A DNA stretch of 64,000 nt from Truepera sp. bin119 (GTDB lineage: Bacteria > Deinococcota > Deinococci > Deinococcales > Trueperaceae), in the NCBI GenBank assembly GCA_002239005.1, contig MPNL01000004.1:1-64000 (forward strand), read 5' to 3'. The position numbers and the translations under genes were made by a program. The notes under the pieces are model-generated. The model saw only the letters and a program-made list of their open reading frames with translations, did not search any database and was not told where the DNA came from. Numbering within the stretch: the stretch's first letter is position 1; every line of letters begins with the position of its first letter. Shown piece by piece: positions 36,940-48,159 of this stretch.

Positions 36940-39141
36940 TTGGCCTCCACCTCCGCTGCGCGCCCGGCGGCCAGCCCGGCTTGGATCCCGGCTGGCCTAG
37001 CTGCCGTCGCCTTCCTAGCCCTGCCCTTCGGCAGGCCCGGTCGCCCCTTCCTCACCTTCGATCCGGCACTCCGTCCCTATCAACTTGGCAGCGTCTGGGT
37101 ATGGTTAGTGTTGGCCCTCGCAATAGCAGCTCTGGTCATCAGCTTACTGCCGCTGAAGATATCCCGGCGGGGCGAATTCCTAGCCCTCACCGGACTCCTC
37201 GGCGTCGCCTCTGGGGTCGGCTGGCTGATCTCAAGCTCCACCCCCTTCGGCCTCGGAGCACTCGCGTCGCTGCTGCTGCTCCTGGTCGTAGCCGGGTACG
37301 GCCTGAGCGAGTCCGGTCGCATCCAGAGCGACGCCTTCGTGGCGACGAGCATCCTGCTGGTTGGGGCCTTCATCCTCCTGTTCATCGTCTTCCCCCTCTT
37401 CACCGTGCTCAAGACAGCGGTGGTTGTCGACGGGAGTCTCACCCTCGGGAAGGTCGGGGTGACGCTCACCAGCCCGCTATTCCTATTCGCCGAGAATCCG
37501 TTTACCGAGCGGAGTGAGGTCGCCCTGATGGTGTACTTCGCCATGGGGGGAGCGGTGCTGGGGCTAGCCTGGAGCCTGGTACGACGGGGCCGAGCGGTCC
37601 ATATCCTCTTCGGCACGGGAGCTGGCGCCGCTGCCGGGTTCTTGATCGGGCTGATGATCTTCGGCCGCGGGGCGTTCCCGACCAGTCTGCTGGTAGCCCT
37701 GATCGTAGCTACGGTCTCGACCCTCAGCGGGCTCGCTTTCGCGCTGTTGGGGCAACGCAGTCGGTTCGGACCGATCCGGCACTCGCTCAGCGCGGTAAGC
37801 CTGCTGCCCATCATTACCCCGCCTTTCATCCTCGCCTTCGCAATGATCTTCATCTTCGGGCGGCGGGGGCTACTCAGCTACCAGATCCTCGGGATTTCCA
37901 GCAACGCCATCTTCGGCATCCCCGGTGTGGCACTGGCCCAGATCCTCGCTTTCACCCCCATCGCCTACCTCGTTATCCGGGGCTCGGTCGCCTCGCTCGA
38001 CCCCGCCCTCGAGGAGGCCTCGCAGACGCTGGGGGCAGACCGTTGGACGCTATTCCGGAGTGTCACCTGGCCGCTGCTGCGCCCTGGCCTAGCCAACGCC
38101 TTCCTGCTCACGACCATCGAGTCGTTCGCCGACTTCGGCAACCCGCTGATCCTCGGAGGGGACCGAGGTTACCTGGCGACCGAAGTCTTCTCCGCGTTCG
38201 CCGCCCGCTACGACCCGAACGAGGCGGCCGTCTACGGTTCGGTCTTGCTGGCGCTGGTCCTGATCGTGTTCTTCGCCCAGCGCTGGTGGCTGGGGCGGAG
38301 CTCGTTCGTGACCGTGACCGGCAAGCCCTCGGGGGGCAGCTTAGCACCGCTGCCGCGCCTCCTCGAGGCGATCCTGCTGGCGCTCTTCATCCTGTGGAGC
38401 CTAGTGGTCTTGGCGCTCTACATCTCGATCCTCTACGGCTCGTTCGTGCAGCTATGGGGGATCAACAACACGCTCACGCTCAAGAACTACCGCGACTTCT
38501 TGAATGCCGGTTGGCCTGTGTTTCTGGATACGGCCCGGATCGCCGCCATCAGCGCGATTCCAGCAGCCCTGCTCGGCTTCCTCATCGCCTACCTGGTGGT
38601 TCGGCAGCGCTTCTTCGGCCGCACCTTCGTGGAGTTCGGCTCAATGCTGTCGTTCGCCACCCCAGGAACGGTCATGGGGGTGGCCTACATCCTGGCGTTT
38701 AACACCGGGCCCTGGCTGCTGACCGCCAGCGGAGTCATCATCGCCATCGCCTTCGTGTTCCGCAACATGCCGGTGGCGATCCGCGGAGGGGTGGCGGGCT
38801 TGGCCCAGATTGACGAGAGCCTCGAGGAGGCCTCCACCACCCTGAGGGCCAGCTCGAGCGTAACGCTGCGCCGCATCCTCCTTCCGCTGCTGATCATCCC
38901 GCTGATCGGCGGGCTGATCTTCGCCTTCGTGCGGGCCATGACCGCCATCAGCCAAGTCATCTTCCTGGTCAGCCCGGGCAATATGCTGGCCACAGTTCTG
39001 CTCCTCGGTTGGGTGGAGCAGGGACAGCTCGGCCGGGCAGCAGCCATGGGCAGCGTACTAATAATCAGCATGCTCGTTACCATCCTGCTGCTCTTACTCA
39101 TCACCCGTAATCGTGCGGGAACCGTCGGGGTACAGACGTGA
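36940..39141 (+). CDS. Iron(III)-type ABC importer, double permease
   Basis: The 733-residue membrane protein is a fused permease of the FbpB type. It has two BPD_transp_1 halves, each with an EAA loop: LDPALEEASQTLGADRWTLF (about residue 350) and IDESLEEASTTLRASSSVTL (about 625). About four extra helices precede the first half. The start is a TTG after TAGGAG. Its stop overlaps the ATPase start by four bases. Together with its neighbours it forms a complete importer. Confidence 0.9.
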   Translation: MASTSAARPAASPAWIPAGLAAVAFLALPFGRPGRPFLTFDPALRPYQLGSVWVWLVLALAIAALVISLLPLKISRRGEFLALTGLLGVASGVGWLISSSTPFGLGALASLLLLLVVAGYGLSESGRIQSDAFVATSILLVGAFILLFIVFPLFTVLKTAVVVDGSLTLGKVGVTLTSPLFLFAENPFTERSEVALMVYFAMGGAVLGLAWSLVRRGRAVHILFGTGAGAAAGFLIGLMIFGRGAFPTSLLVALIVATVSTLSGLAFALLGQRSRFGPIRHSLSAVSLLPIITPPFILAFAMIFIFGRRGLLSYQILGISSNAIFGIPGVALAQILAFTPIAYLVIRGSVASLDPALEEASQTLGADRWTLFRSVTWPLLRPGLANAFLLTTIESFADFGNPLILGGDRGYLATEVFSAFAARYDPNEAAVYGSVLLALVLIVFFAQRWWLGRSSFVTVTGKPSGGSLAPLPRLLEAILLALFILWSLVVLALYISILYGSFVQLWGINNTLTLKNYRDFLNAGWPVFLDTARIAAISAIPAALLGFLIAYLVVRQRFFGRTFVEFGSMLSFATPGTVMGVAYILAFNTGPWLLTASGVIIAIAFVFRNMPVAIRGGVAGLAQIDESLEEASTTLRASSSVTLRRILLPLLIIPLIGGLIFAFVRAMTAISQVIFLVSPGNMLATVLLLGWVEQGQLGRAAAMGSVLIISMLVTILLLLLITRNRAGTVGVQT

Positions 39142-40251
39142 GCAAGGTCGCCCCCATCCACCTCGAATCGGTCAGCAAACGCTTCGGCGACATCGTCGCT
39201 GTCGAGCACATCGATCTCGACGTGACGCCTGGAATCCTGCTAACTCTGCTCGGCCCCTCCGGTTGTGGCAAGACAACGATGTTGCGCATAATCGCTGGGC
39301 TGGAGCGAGCCAGCGAGGGCCGTATCCTCATCGATGGGGAGGACGTGACCCGCCTGCCGGCGAACGCACGCGACGTCACCATGGTGTTCCAGAACTATGC
39401 ACTCTTCCCACACATGAATGTCTTCGCCAATGTCGGCTACGGCCTCCGAGTCGCGCGGCGTCCGAGCAAGGAGGTGCGGCGGAGGACCCTCGAAGCGCTG
39501 GCTCTGGTAGGGCTCGAGGGGCTCGAGGGGCGCGCCACCAACGCCCTCTCCGGCGGCCAGCAGCAGCGGGTGGGGCCGGGAGGGGCGCGCCCCCACCGCC
39601 CCCCCGGGCGGCCGGCGCCGGGGGGTGGCGCGGGCGGGGGCGCTGGTCATGCGCCCCAAGGTGCTGCTCTTCGACGAGCCGCTCTCCAATCTGGACGCCA
39701 AGTTGCGGCACCGGGTGCGCGAGGAGATCCGCGACCTGCAAAGGCGACTCAACATCACCAGCGTATATGTGACCCACGATCAGGAAGAGGCGCTGGCCAT
39801 CAGCGACGAGATCGTAGTGATGAACAAGGGTCGTATAGAACAGCGCGGCACTCCGGTCGAACTCTACACGCAGCCCAATAATCGCTTCGTGGCCGACTTC
39901 ATCGGTTCAGCCAGCTTCCTGCCCGGGAGGTTCGACGGCGACGTAACGTCGGTCATGGACTACCACTTTCCGTTCAAGCAAGAGATCGCCCCAGGCAATG
40001 TCACCGTCATGATACGTCCAGAAGCGGTCGAGTTGGCCCCGAATGGAGCGGGCCTCGAGGCCCTTGTGGTAAGCAACTCCTACCTCGGGGCCTTCACCGA
40101 TCTCGTGTTCAGCACCGCAGTGGGCGACCTCCAGGCCACGATCCCGGGTGAGGGTCTCGTCGCGATAGAGCGCGGTGACAGCGTCCACCTCCAATTCAAG
40201 CCTGCAGGCGTTCGCCTGCTCCCCAGAGACGACTCGACAGATCTAAGTTAG
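39138..40251 (+). CDS. Iron(III)-type ABC importer, ATP-binding protein (frame broken by a garbled duplicate)
   Basis: The N-terminal part has Walker [21 protein letters not shown], the Q-loop [13 protein letters not shown] and the signature LSGGQQQRV. From about 39625 another frame continues with [20 protein letters not shown] (Walker B) and [14 protein letters not shown] (switch His), and ends with a TOBE-type domain. Between them (39550-39650) the sequence is a G/C-rich bad copy followed 55 bases later by a better one, which shifts the frame. If that is an assembly error, the gene is intact and about 350 residues long, the usual FbpC size. Confidence 0.88.
39550..39655 (+). repeat. Garbled tandem duplicate inside the ABC ATPase gene
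   Basis: GGCGGCCAG at 39552 and GGCGGCCGG at 39607 start two versions of the same signature-motif sequence 55 bases apart, both with excess G or C. Confidence 0.65.
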
Positions 40252-40266
40252 GGAAAGGGAGGTTCC

Positions 40267-40737
40267 ATGAAAAAGATCGTTCTTGCACTGCTGGGGCTGG
40301 CCACACTCGGTCTTGCCGCCGGCGCCCTAGGGCAGGTGACCACCGCCGAGGTTCTCGGGGTCGAGACAACCGCCGCTGCGTCACCGGACGGCTCGGGTTC
40401 GCTCCGCGACAACAGCGTGGGCGAGGTGACTATCGTCGTCCGTGCCCTCGACGCAAATGGCAACCCCGTTGCCGGTGCACAGGTCTCCTGGAGCGTTCAG
40501 AACCGCACCGAGAATGTCATGTACGTTGTCGGCACAAGCGCATCGATGGACGCCCTGTCCATCGCAACCTATAGTTCGGCCCAGGTCGCTGTGGACGGCG
40601 GGGTTACCGACGCCGACGGCAAAGCCCACCTCGTGGTCGACTCGCCCACCCCCGGCGACGCACGGGTGTTCGTCACGGTCGGCGGGGTCGACGGCAAGAC
40701 CTATCGCGGCCGCGACATGAGGGTTGTCTGGTTCTAG
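40267..40737 (+). CDS. Secreted protein with bacterial Ig-like domain
   Basis: The 156-residue protein has a signal peptide (KKIVLALLGLATLGLAAGA, cleavage after ALGQ) and one Ig-like domain of the Big_1 (invasin) type. Typical are VTIVVRALDANGNPVAGAQV and a second half with TDADGKAHLVVDSPTPGDAR. Such domains are structural and appear in adhesins and surface proteins, but a single short one can also bind ligands. It follows the importer by 15 bases and may belong to the same operon; a link to the transported substrate is only suggested by position. Confidence 0.7.
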   Translation: MKKIVLALLGLATLGLAAGALGQVTTAEVLGVETTAAASPDGSGSLRDNSVGEVTIVVRALDANGNPVAGAQVSWSVQNRTENVMYVVGTSASMDALSIATYSSAQVAVDGGVTDADGKAHLVVDSPTPGDARVFVTVGGVDGKTYRGRDMRVVWF

Positions 40738-40971
40738 CAGGACCGTCCCCGTCCGGCAAAGGCAGGTCGCGCGGCGCCTCGCACTCCACCCCTCTGTGTC
40801 TAGGAGTCTGTCATGATGGCTGAGACCAAGGGGACAGCGACGAAGAGGGCGGATGGGCACCCTCACAATCCAGCGTGTGGGAGAGGGTGACGGGTTCGGG
40901 AGCAGCGCACATGGTTAAATGGACCAGACGGTGCCCACCGTTCACCATTCCTTAGACCCAGGAGAAGAAGC

Positions 40972-42318
40972 ATGGCAGCTACTGCACTCGACCGCGCCAC
41001 CCTCCTCGCGCACGACCGGGCCCTGATCCACCCCCTGCAACACCCGGCCGCGCACGAAGATCCGCTGATCATCGATTCCGGCGAGGGGGTCTGGATAAAG
41101 GCCATAGATGGCAGGCGCTACCTCGATGGCCTAGCTGGCCTCTGGAACGTCAATATCGGCTACGGGCGACTCGAACTAGCCGACGCCGCCCACGCCCAGA
41201 TGGCGAAGCTGGCCTATACCAACAACTACGCCGGGGTGAGCAACCCGCCTGCAATCGAACTGGCGCACCTGCTGGCCGGCTACGCTTACCACGGGCTCAA
41301 CACCACCTTCTTCACCGCCGGCGGGGCCGAGTCCAACGAGAGCGCGTTCAAAACCGCCCGCTACTATTGGAAGCGGCTCGGCAAGCCTGAGAAGTACAAG
41401 GTGATCGCCCGCGAGGAGGCTTATCACGGGCTGACGCTGGCAGCGATGAGCGCCACCGGCATAAGCAGGTTCTGGCCGATGTTCGAACCCCGGGTGCCCG
41501 GCTTCCTCCACGCAGCCGCCCCGAACCCTTATCGCTTCGGCGGCGAGTTCGCCGCTGGCGAGAGTGTTGGAGAGGCTGCGGCGCGCTCCGTCGAAGAGAT
41601 GATCCTCCGGGAAGGAGCGGAGACAGTGGCTGCGGTGATCGCCGAACCGGTCCAGGGCAGCGGCGGAGTCATCGTCCCCCCCGAGGACTACTTCCCTCGC
41701 CTACGGGAGATCTGTAATCGACACGAGGTGCTACTCATCGCTGATGAGGTGATCACCGGTTTCGGCCGGACTGGGGCCCGTTTCGCCCTCGACCGTTGGG
41801 GCGTGACGCCGGATATCCTCTCGTTCGCCAAGGGGGTGACCAGCGGCTATCTCCCCTTAGGCGGGATCCAGATCTCCGACGCCATCCGCGAGGTCATCGA
41901 AGGTGCCGAGCCCGCGCAGGCCTGGTTGCACGGCTACACCTATTCGGGCCACGCCACCTCGTGCGCCGTGGCCCTGGCGAACCTCGAAATCATGGAGCGT
42001 GAGGGCCTGCCGGCACGCTCTGCCACAATGGGTGAACGCCTTCGACTGGGGCTCGAGGACCTAACGACACGCTTTCCCGAGGCCGACAACGTCCGCGGGC
42101 TTGGGCTCCTGTGCGGAATCGAGTTCGTCAAGGATCGGGAGAGTCGCGAACCGGACCCGGAGCTGTGCGCTCGGATCCAGCAGGGCTGTCGCGAACGGGG
42201 GCTCCTGATCCGGAACATCGGAGCAACTCTCGCCTTCTCGCCCCCCCTAGTCATCTCATCCGAAGAGGTAGACCACCTAGTTGGGGTGGTCGGCGAGAGC
42301 ATAGAGGCTGCCCGGTAG
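40972..42318 (+). CDS. Class III aminotransferase
   Basis: The 448-residue PLP enzyme belongs to the omega-aminotransferase branch (beta-alanine/putrescine/taurine-pyruvate type). Visible are TTFFTAGGAESNESAFKTAR (PLP phosphate region), VAAVIAEPVQGSGGVIVPP, LLIADEVITGFGRTG with the PLP Asp, and the Schiff-base Lys in ILSFAKGVTSGYLPLGG. The amino donor cannot be told. AGGAGAAG precedes the ATG. It stands in its own transcript downstream of the ABC genes; if the importer takes up a diamine or amino-phosphonate, this enzyme could use it, but this is speculation. Confidence 0.9.
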   Translation: MAATALDRATLLAHDRALIHPLQHPAAHEDPLIIDSGEGVWIKAIDGRRYLDGLAGLWNVNIGYGRLELADAAHAQMAKLAYTNNYAGVSNPPAIELAHLLAGYAYHGLNTTFFTAGGAESNESAFKTARYYWKRLGKPEKYKVIAREEAYHGLTLAAMSATGISRFWPMFEPRVPGFLHAAAPNPYRFGGEFAAGESVGEAAARSVEEMILREGAETVAAVIAEPVQGSGGVIVPPEDYFPRLREICNRHEVLLIADEVITGFGRTGARFALDRWGVTPDILSFAKGVTSGYLPLGGIQISDAIREVIEGAEPAQAWLHGYTYSGHATSCAVALANLEIMEREGLPARSATMGERLRLGLEDLTTRFPEADNVRGLGLLCGIEFVKDRESREPDPELCARIQQGCRERGLLIRNIGATLAFSPPLVISSEEVDHLVGVVGESIEAAR

Positions 42319-43335
42319 CGATGGCTGTTGGCATCACTTGCCACAGTGGCAACCTTCGCAATGGTGCCAGCGGATTGCGGTGCCCCGACCACGGAGCCGG
42401 CTGGCTCCGTTCAAGACCCCCCAGCCACGCATCAACTCCCAATCACCCCTCAACCACCCACCGGTACCGCTCCCTGTATCGAAACCGCCGATACACGGTT
42501 GTATCTCGGTGGCTGAGTTCGAGTCCAGGCGAGACGAGATCGCCTAGGAGCACCTGAAGACCGTGAATTCCAGAACCAGCCAGGGCTGAAAGTGATCAAG
42601 GCCCACTAGGCCCATGCAGCCCTTGAAGTCATCTACGGGAGCGGCACCAAACCGGGCGACGGCGTCACCATCGGGGTCAGAGAGATTCGGGGGTCGATCT
42701 CGACCATCACGAACTAGCCTGTGCAAAGATCAAAATTACTCCTTCAGGGAGTGCCGGACGAGGCCGCATACGACCTCACCTCTTCACATGGCACTCAGGT
42801 CACGAGCATCATCGCCGCGCAGCCCAACGGGTGGCGTTTCCTCGGTGTCACCTGGGGTGCCGACCAGCTTCATACGACTGGGAACAGGCCGATAAGACGG
42901 TCCTGGCGAGCGGTGTCTATATCGTGAACGCGTAGGGGGCACTGTCCAGGTTGCTAGGCAGATCCCTCGCCCCGTATCCATAGCGGCTCCGGTGCCAGCG
43001 CAGAAGCCGATCGACCGCCCCCACCTAAAGGTCGAAGAGGGGCTTGGCAGGACTGAAGCAACACCCCTCCCCGGGACGGTAAGGGTCGTAGACCCGGACC
43101 CCGGTCCTGCGCTGGGCAGGTGGGTGTGCCAGACTGGACTTCTGCGCTCTGAGAGGAGAACGATCAGCTTCGGCGCGGTATCGTCCATGCCCCTAGCGGA
43201 TAGGGCTGTCCGGGCTGAGACGCAGGCTGCAACCGAGTCCTACCAGAAAGATGCTGACTTCAGAGAGGAGAGCACCGAGTCCAAATATCTGTCCACCGCG
43301 GCACCTCGGGGTTCGTGGAGACCCGGACAGCGGAC
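42319..43335. other. Gene-poor region with a subtilase remnant
   Basis: About one kilobase between the aminotransferase and mqnA. Apart from the protease fragment listed separately, no gene is recognised. Confidence 0.5.
42590..42935 (+). pseudogene. Subtilisin-like (S8) protease fragment
   Basis: Pieces in several frames match the first half of a subtilase. AALEVIYGSGTKPGDGVTIG (about 42615-42675) precedes the place of the catalytic Asp, where D-x-G-V-D-L-D-H-H can be read after a shift. SSHGTQVTSIIAAQPNGWRF (about 42782-42840) is the catalytic His block, and DWEQADKTVLASGVYIVNA in another frame follows. The Ser block is absent. The gene is clearly dead. Confidence 0.65.
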
Positions 43336-44163
43336 TCACAACTCCCAGAAGCTGACCCGTTCTGGGTCAAACCCGGGAAGGGCGAGCTTCCCAAAGGTGG
43401 TGAGGCCGTCCCGGTCAGGAGGCTCCAAGTAGTAGCGGAAATTCCCGAGGTAGCGCCGCATCAAGGAGGGGGAGAGTCCGTGTCGTTCGGCCTCAACTGC
43501 GGCGACCTCGACTAGGTGGCTCAGGCCTGCCTCGCGAGCCTCTCTGAGCCTCGCCACGAGCAGCGGGGAGGGGGGAACAGCCGCCTTCGACGCCCACAGG
43601 GCGAAGGTGAAGGGGAGCTGCGTGAAGGTGTACCAAGCGGCACCGAGGTCGGTAACCAAGGGTCGCCGACCCAGAAACTCGCGCCGGGCCACCCCCTCGA
43701 GCAGGGCCGCGTCGCCTATGAGCAGGGCCGCATCGTGATCGGAGAGCATCTGCTCGAGGTCGGGGAGCGCCGGCTGGAGATCGGCGTAGATTCCGTCGGC
43801 CTCGAGCAAGACCTTAAGGAGTTCAGCGCCGGTGGCCGACTCGGTGGTCAGAGCGACGGAGGCCCCCTGCAGTTCGCTCCAGGGCCGCCAGTGGAAGAGC
43901 ATCACGCTGTAGACCGGACCCAGGGTGGAGACGGAGAAGTCGGGGAGTGCCCGGAGTCGACCGCAGTTCCGCAAGAACTCGATCGAGGAGATGAGGGTGA
44001 GGTCGATCTCGCCAGCGAGGAGCATCTGGGTCAGTTCGGTAGGCACTCCGGGAACGACCAAGATCCCCTCCCCCGACTCCAGTCCCCAGTGGAGGGGCGC
44101 TACGTTTGAGTAGCAGACCTGACCGAGCCGTTCTACTCGCTGGGTGCTGTCCCGGGGATTCAC
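43336..44163 (-). CDS. mqnA: Chorismate dehydratase of the futalosine pathway
   Basis: The 275-residue protein belongs to the MqnA family, which turns chorismate into 3-enolpyruvyl-benzoate, the first step of menaquinone synthesis by the futalosine route. It begins with the typical RLGQVCYSNVAPLHWGLE, followed by VPTELTQMLLAGEIDLTLIS and ALLIGDAALL. The next gene on this strand (upstream) is mqnE, the following enzyme of the pathway, with a gap of 28 bases, so the two are likely cotranscribed. Confidence 0.9.
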   Translation of the reverse strand: MNPRDSTQRVERLGQVCYSNVAPLHWGLESGEGILVVPGVPTELTQMLLAGEIDLTLISSIEFLRNCGRLRALPDFSVSTLGPVYSVMLFHWRPWSELQGASVALTTESATGAELLKVLLEADGIYADLQPALPDLEQMLSDHDAALLIGDAALLEGVARREFLGRRPLVTDLGAAWYTFTQLPFTFALWASKAAVPPSPLLVARLREAREAGLSHLVEVAAVEAERHGLSPSLMRRYLGNFRYYLEPPDRDGLTTFGKLALPGFDPERVSFWEL

Positions 44164-44191
44164 AGGCGGCGTCCGACGATAGGATCGCAGG

Positions 44192-45367
<1,176 letters not shown>

Positions 45368-45382
45368 GCCTTCCGCAACCCC

Positions 45383-46141
45383 TCAAACTTCGAAGAAGAT
45401 CTCGACCTCTTCGGGGCTCCGGGAGTAGCCCGCGAGGGACCCAGTGGCCATACCCCCGCCCCTGATTGCGAGCTCGACTACCCGCTGGTTAAAGGGGTAG
45501 ATCTCGGCGCTGGCAAGGTACTGGTCGATCGGCATCCAGCGGACATCGTGGATCTCAGGATCTACATCCTCAATCTCCAAGGTCAGCGGAGCGAGCCGGC
45601 AGACAAAGTAAAGGTTGGAACTGCCAAATAAGTTGATATGCCAGTGCCTGACACAGATCACCGCTTCGAAGCGGGAGCGCACCCCGGTCTCTTCGAATAC
45701 CTCCCGCTCGACTGCGCTGCAGATATTCTCCCCCGGGTCGACGTAACCGCCCGGGAGTTTGTAGCGGTTGGGGCTGGCCCGGTCCGCCGCCTCCCAGACC
45801 ACTAGCAACTCCCGATGATCATTCAGCACCACCCCGCCAGCACCCACCGTATGGGTGACGGAGGGCACGAACACCGGCTCCGGCGTAAGCGAACAGAGCA
45901 AGGTGAGCTCACGGGTAGTGCTGTGGTGGAACAGGAAACCCGCGTCGACCGCCACCGGGATGAGCGGGGAGCGGTCGATGGGAAGCTCTAACAGCACGGA
46001 GCGGTACCCCGCAGCCCGCCAGGCCGACAAGCTCTCTTTGAGACCTAAGCCGAAGGTTAAGGGATCCGCTGGCAGCGCCGAAGCGTCGGGGAGAACCGTG
46101 CCGTGGCAATTGACCCGGTAGCTGAACACCTGCAACTCCAC
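45383..46141 (-). CDS. NUDIX hydrolase with N-terminal pre-NUDIX domain
   Basis: The 252-residue protein has a complete Nudix box in its second half (GGYVDPGENICSAVEREVFE followed by ETGV, about residues 130-153). The first 95 residues (LKESLSAWRAAGYRSVLLEL, then FLFHHSTTRELTLL) resemble the pre-Nudix domain of NUDT6/plant NUDX2-8-type proteins, which has an acetyltransferase-like fold. This two-domain layout is well known in eukaryotes and less usual in bacteria. The substrate is unknown (ADP-ribose, NADH and related compounds are used by the eukaryotic relatives). Confidence 0.8.
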   Translation of the reverse strand: MELQVFSYRVNCHGTVLPDASALPADPLTFGLGLKESLSAWRAAGYRSVLLELPIDRSPLIPVAVDAGFLFHHSTTRELTLLCSLTPEPVFVPSVTHTVGAGGVVLNDHRELLVVWEAADRASPNRYKLPGGYVDPGENICSAVEREVFEETGVRSRFEAVICVRHWHINLFGSSNLYFVCRLAPLTLEIEDVDPEIHDVRWMPIDQYLASAEIYPFNQRVVELAIRGGGMATGSLAGYSRSPEEVEIFFEV

Positions 46142-46148
46142 AAGCGAC

Positions 46149-47528
46149 CTAGAGATGGAGGGACCGACCGTCGACCGCGAGGGCAGCCTCCTTGACGGCC
46201 TCAGCGAGGGTGGGGTGAGCGTGAACGCTGCGGGCTATATCCTCGGCAGAGGCACCAAACTCGATGGCCACCACCGCCTCGGCGATAAGGTCGCTGGCGC
46301 CAGCACCGATAATATGCACGCCGAGGATCCGATCGGTCTCTGCGTGGGCGAGGATCTTGACCTTCCCCTCTACCACACCCTCGGTGCGGGCCCTGCCGTT
46401 GGCGCTAAATGGGAAGCTGCCCTTCCGGTAGGGCACCCCCTCCTCCTTGAGCTGCTCCTCTGTCTGACCAACAGCAGCGATCTCGGGCTCGGTGTAGACG
46501 ATACCCGGAATGGCAGCATAGTTGACTCTTCCCACCCCGGTCTTAAGCCACTCGGCGAGGGCCACCCCCTCCTCCTCGGCCTTGTGCGCCAGCATCGGCC
46601 CGCGGACCACGTCGCCGATGGCGTAGATACCGGGGACCGAGGTGCGGAAGCGCTCGTCCACCTCGATCTGGCCCCGCTCACCCACCGCCACGCCGAGCCT
46701 CCCGAGGCCCAAGCCATCGGTATTGGGAAGGCGGCCAACGGCCAAGAGGAGACGATCGCAGGTGATCTTGTCCGCACCTTCGACCTCGACACTTACCCGA
46801 TTACCAGAGGTGCTGGCCCCGGTAATCCGCGCTCCCAGGTGAAATTCGAGGCCCTGCTTCCTAAAGGCCTTCAGGGCCTCACCAGCAATCTCGGCATCCA
46901 TACCGGGGAGGATGCGCTCTAAGTACTCGAGCACCGTAACCCGGGCACCTAAGCGGTGCCAGACGAGTCCGAGCTCAAGCCCGATGTAGCCGGCCCCGAT
47001 AACCGCTAAGTGCTCGGGCACCTCCGAAAAGGCGAGGGCCTCGCTTGAGGTGACAATACGGTCGCCATCGGGCTCGATTCCGGACAGTGGGGCGACCCTC
47101 GAACCTGTCGCGATCACGGTGTGCTCCGCCTCGACCGTGGTCTCGCTGTCGCGGATCACCACCCGACCGGGAGCTACGATCTCGGCGCTACCCTGGTAGC
47201 AGGTCACCCCGTTCTTCTTTAACAGGAAGGTGACGCCGTCGCTGTTCGCCTTCACCACCCTGTCCTTCCGCACCATCATGGCCCCGAGGTCGAGTTCGAG
47301 GCCACCGACACCGATACCGTGTTCACCCAAGTCCTCGCGGGCCTCGCGGAAGCGCTCGCTCGACACCAGTAGCGCCTTACTAGGGATGCAACCCACCCTC
47401 ACGCAGGTGCCGCCCAAGGCCTCCTCTCTCTCGATGCAGGCCACATCGAAGCCGAGCTGCGCAGCTCGGATGGCGGCCACGTACCCGCCGGGGCCGGCGC
47501 CGATGATGACGACGTCGTGTCTAGGCAT
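46149..47528 (-). CDS. lpdA: Dihydrolipoyl dehydrogenase (E3)
   Basis: The 459-residue flavoprotein reoxidises the lipoyl groups of 2-oxoacid dehydrogenases with NAD+. The FAD loop VVIIGAGPGGYVAAIRA, the redox disulfide GGTCVRVGCIPSKALL (Cys about 41 and 46), the NAD loop VIGAGYIGLELGLVWHRLG and the C-terminal His-Glu pair VHAHPTLAEA are intact. I chose the ATG at 47528, which has GGAGGAG six bases before it; the frame is open for 35 codons further upstream but no conserved sequence lies there. It follows the E1 and E2 genes of the oxoglutarate complex on the same strand. Confidence 0.95.
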   Translation of the reverse strand: MPRHDVVIIGAGPGGYVAAIRAAQLGFDVACIEREEALGGTCVRVGCIPSKALLVSSERFREAREDLGEHGIGVGGLELDLGAMMVRKDRVVKANSDGVTFLLKKNGVTCYQGSAEIVAPGRVVIRDSETTVEAEHTVIATGSRVAPLSGIEPDGDRIVTSSEALAFSEVPEHLAVIGAGYIGLELGLVWHRLGARVTVLEYLERILPGMDAEIAGEALKAFRKQGLEFHLGARITGASTSGNRVSVEVEGADKITCDRLLLAVGRLPNTDGLGLGRLGVAVGERGQIEVDERFRTSVPGIYAIGDVVRGPMLAHKAEEEGVALAEWLKTGVGRVNYAAIPGIVYTEPEIAAVGQTEEQLKEEGVPYRKGSFPFSANGRARTEGVVEGKVKILAHAETDRILGVHIIGAGASDLIAEAVVAIEFGASAEDIARSVHAHPTLAEAVKEAALAVDGRSLHL

Positions 47529-48159
47529 AGCTCCTCCGTGGGCAATCTTAACGTCTGAGGTGCACCGTGAAGTGCCTCCCCGACTCAGGACGTAGGGCAA
47601 CCGAGACACCGGCACCGACAGACACAGGGGCACCCAAAGTAGTAACAGTCATCAGAGACCCTTAGAAGGGCACATTACCCCTCACCATAGCGCCCACCAC
47701 CCAATCCCCGTACGGCGCTCGCCCTCAAGGCTCAGATCGCGCGACTCTGCAACCTCGAAGCCCCACTCAGACAGCCCACCCCAGGGGTAAACGGAGCCTC
47801 TCCACCGAGACCGGAGAGGCAGTAGCCGAACTCTGCTGCCAAACGGCCCTCCGCTCCCTGGCTGAACTGGCAAGCGCTCGCCGGACCGACCCATAGCTGC
47901 CTGCCCAGTCCTCCTCTCCATAGGCGAGCAGCAGGCTGAAGAGTAGCCCTGTCTCTAGCCCCAGGGTCGGCGCCAACGCCCCATACTTCGTCTGGTGTAG
48001 AAACGTTTCCCCTCGACCCTCGAGATCAGGGCACCGAGCATAAAGCGTGGGGTATCTGGAGCGTAGGAGGGGCCAGTTCGGTCGCCGACACGGTCCGGGA
48101 GGCAACTTTGGGCCGCAGTAGGACCCTCCCCAATCTCCAACCTGACGGTACCTGCGACC
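47529..48159. other. Gap between lpdA and the E2 gene
   Basis: About 630 bases. Open frames on the minus strand (for example 47767-48105) have no motif I recognise. The gap splits what is usually a tight E1-E2-E3 operon, so it may hold the remains of an inserted gene. Confidence 0.4.

Noticed and set aside
47767-48105. A small gene between lpdA and the E2 gene
   Set aside because: There is no ribosome site, motif or signal, and the composition does not resemble neighbouring genes; left as unexplained gap.
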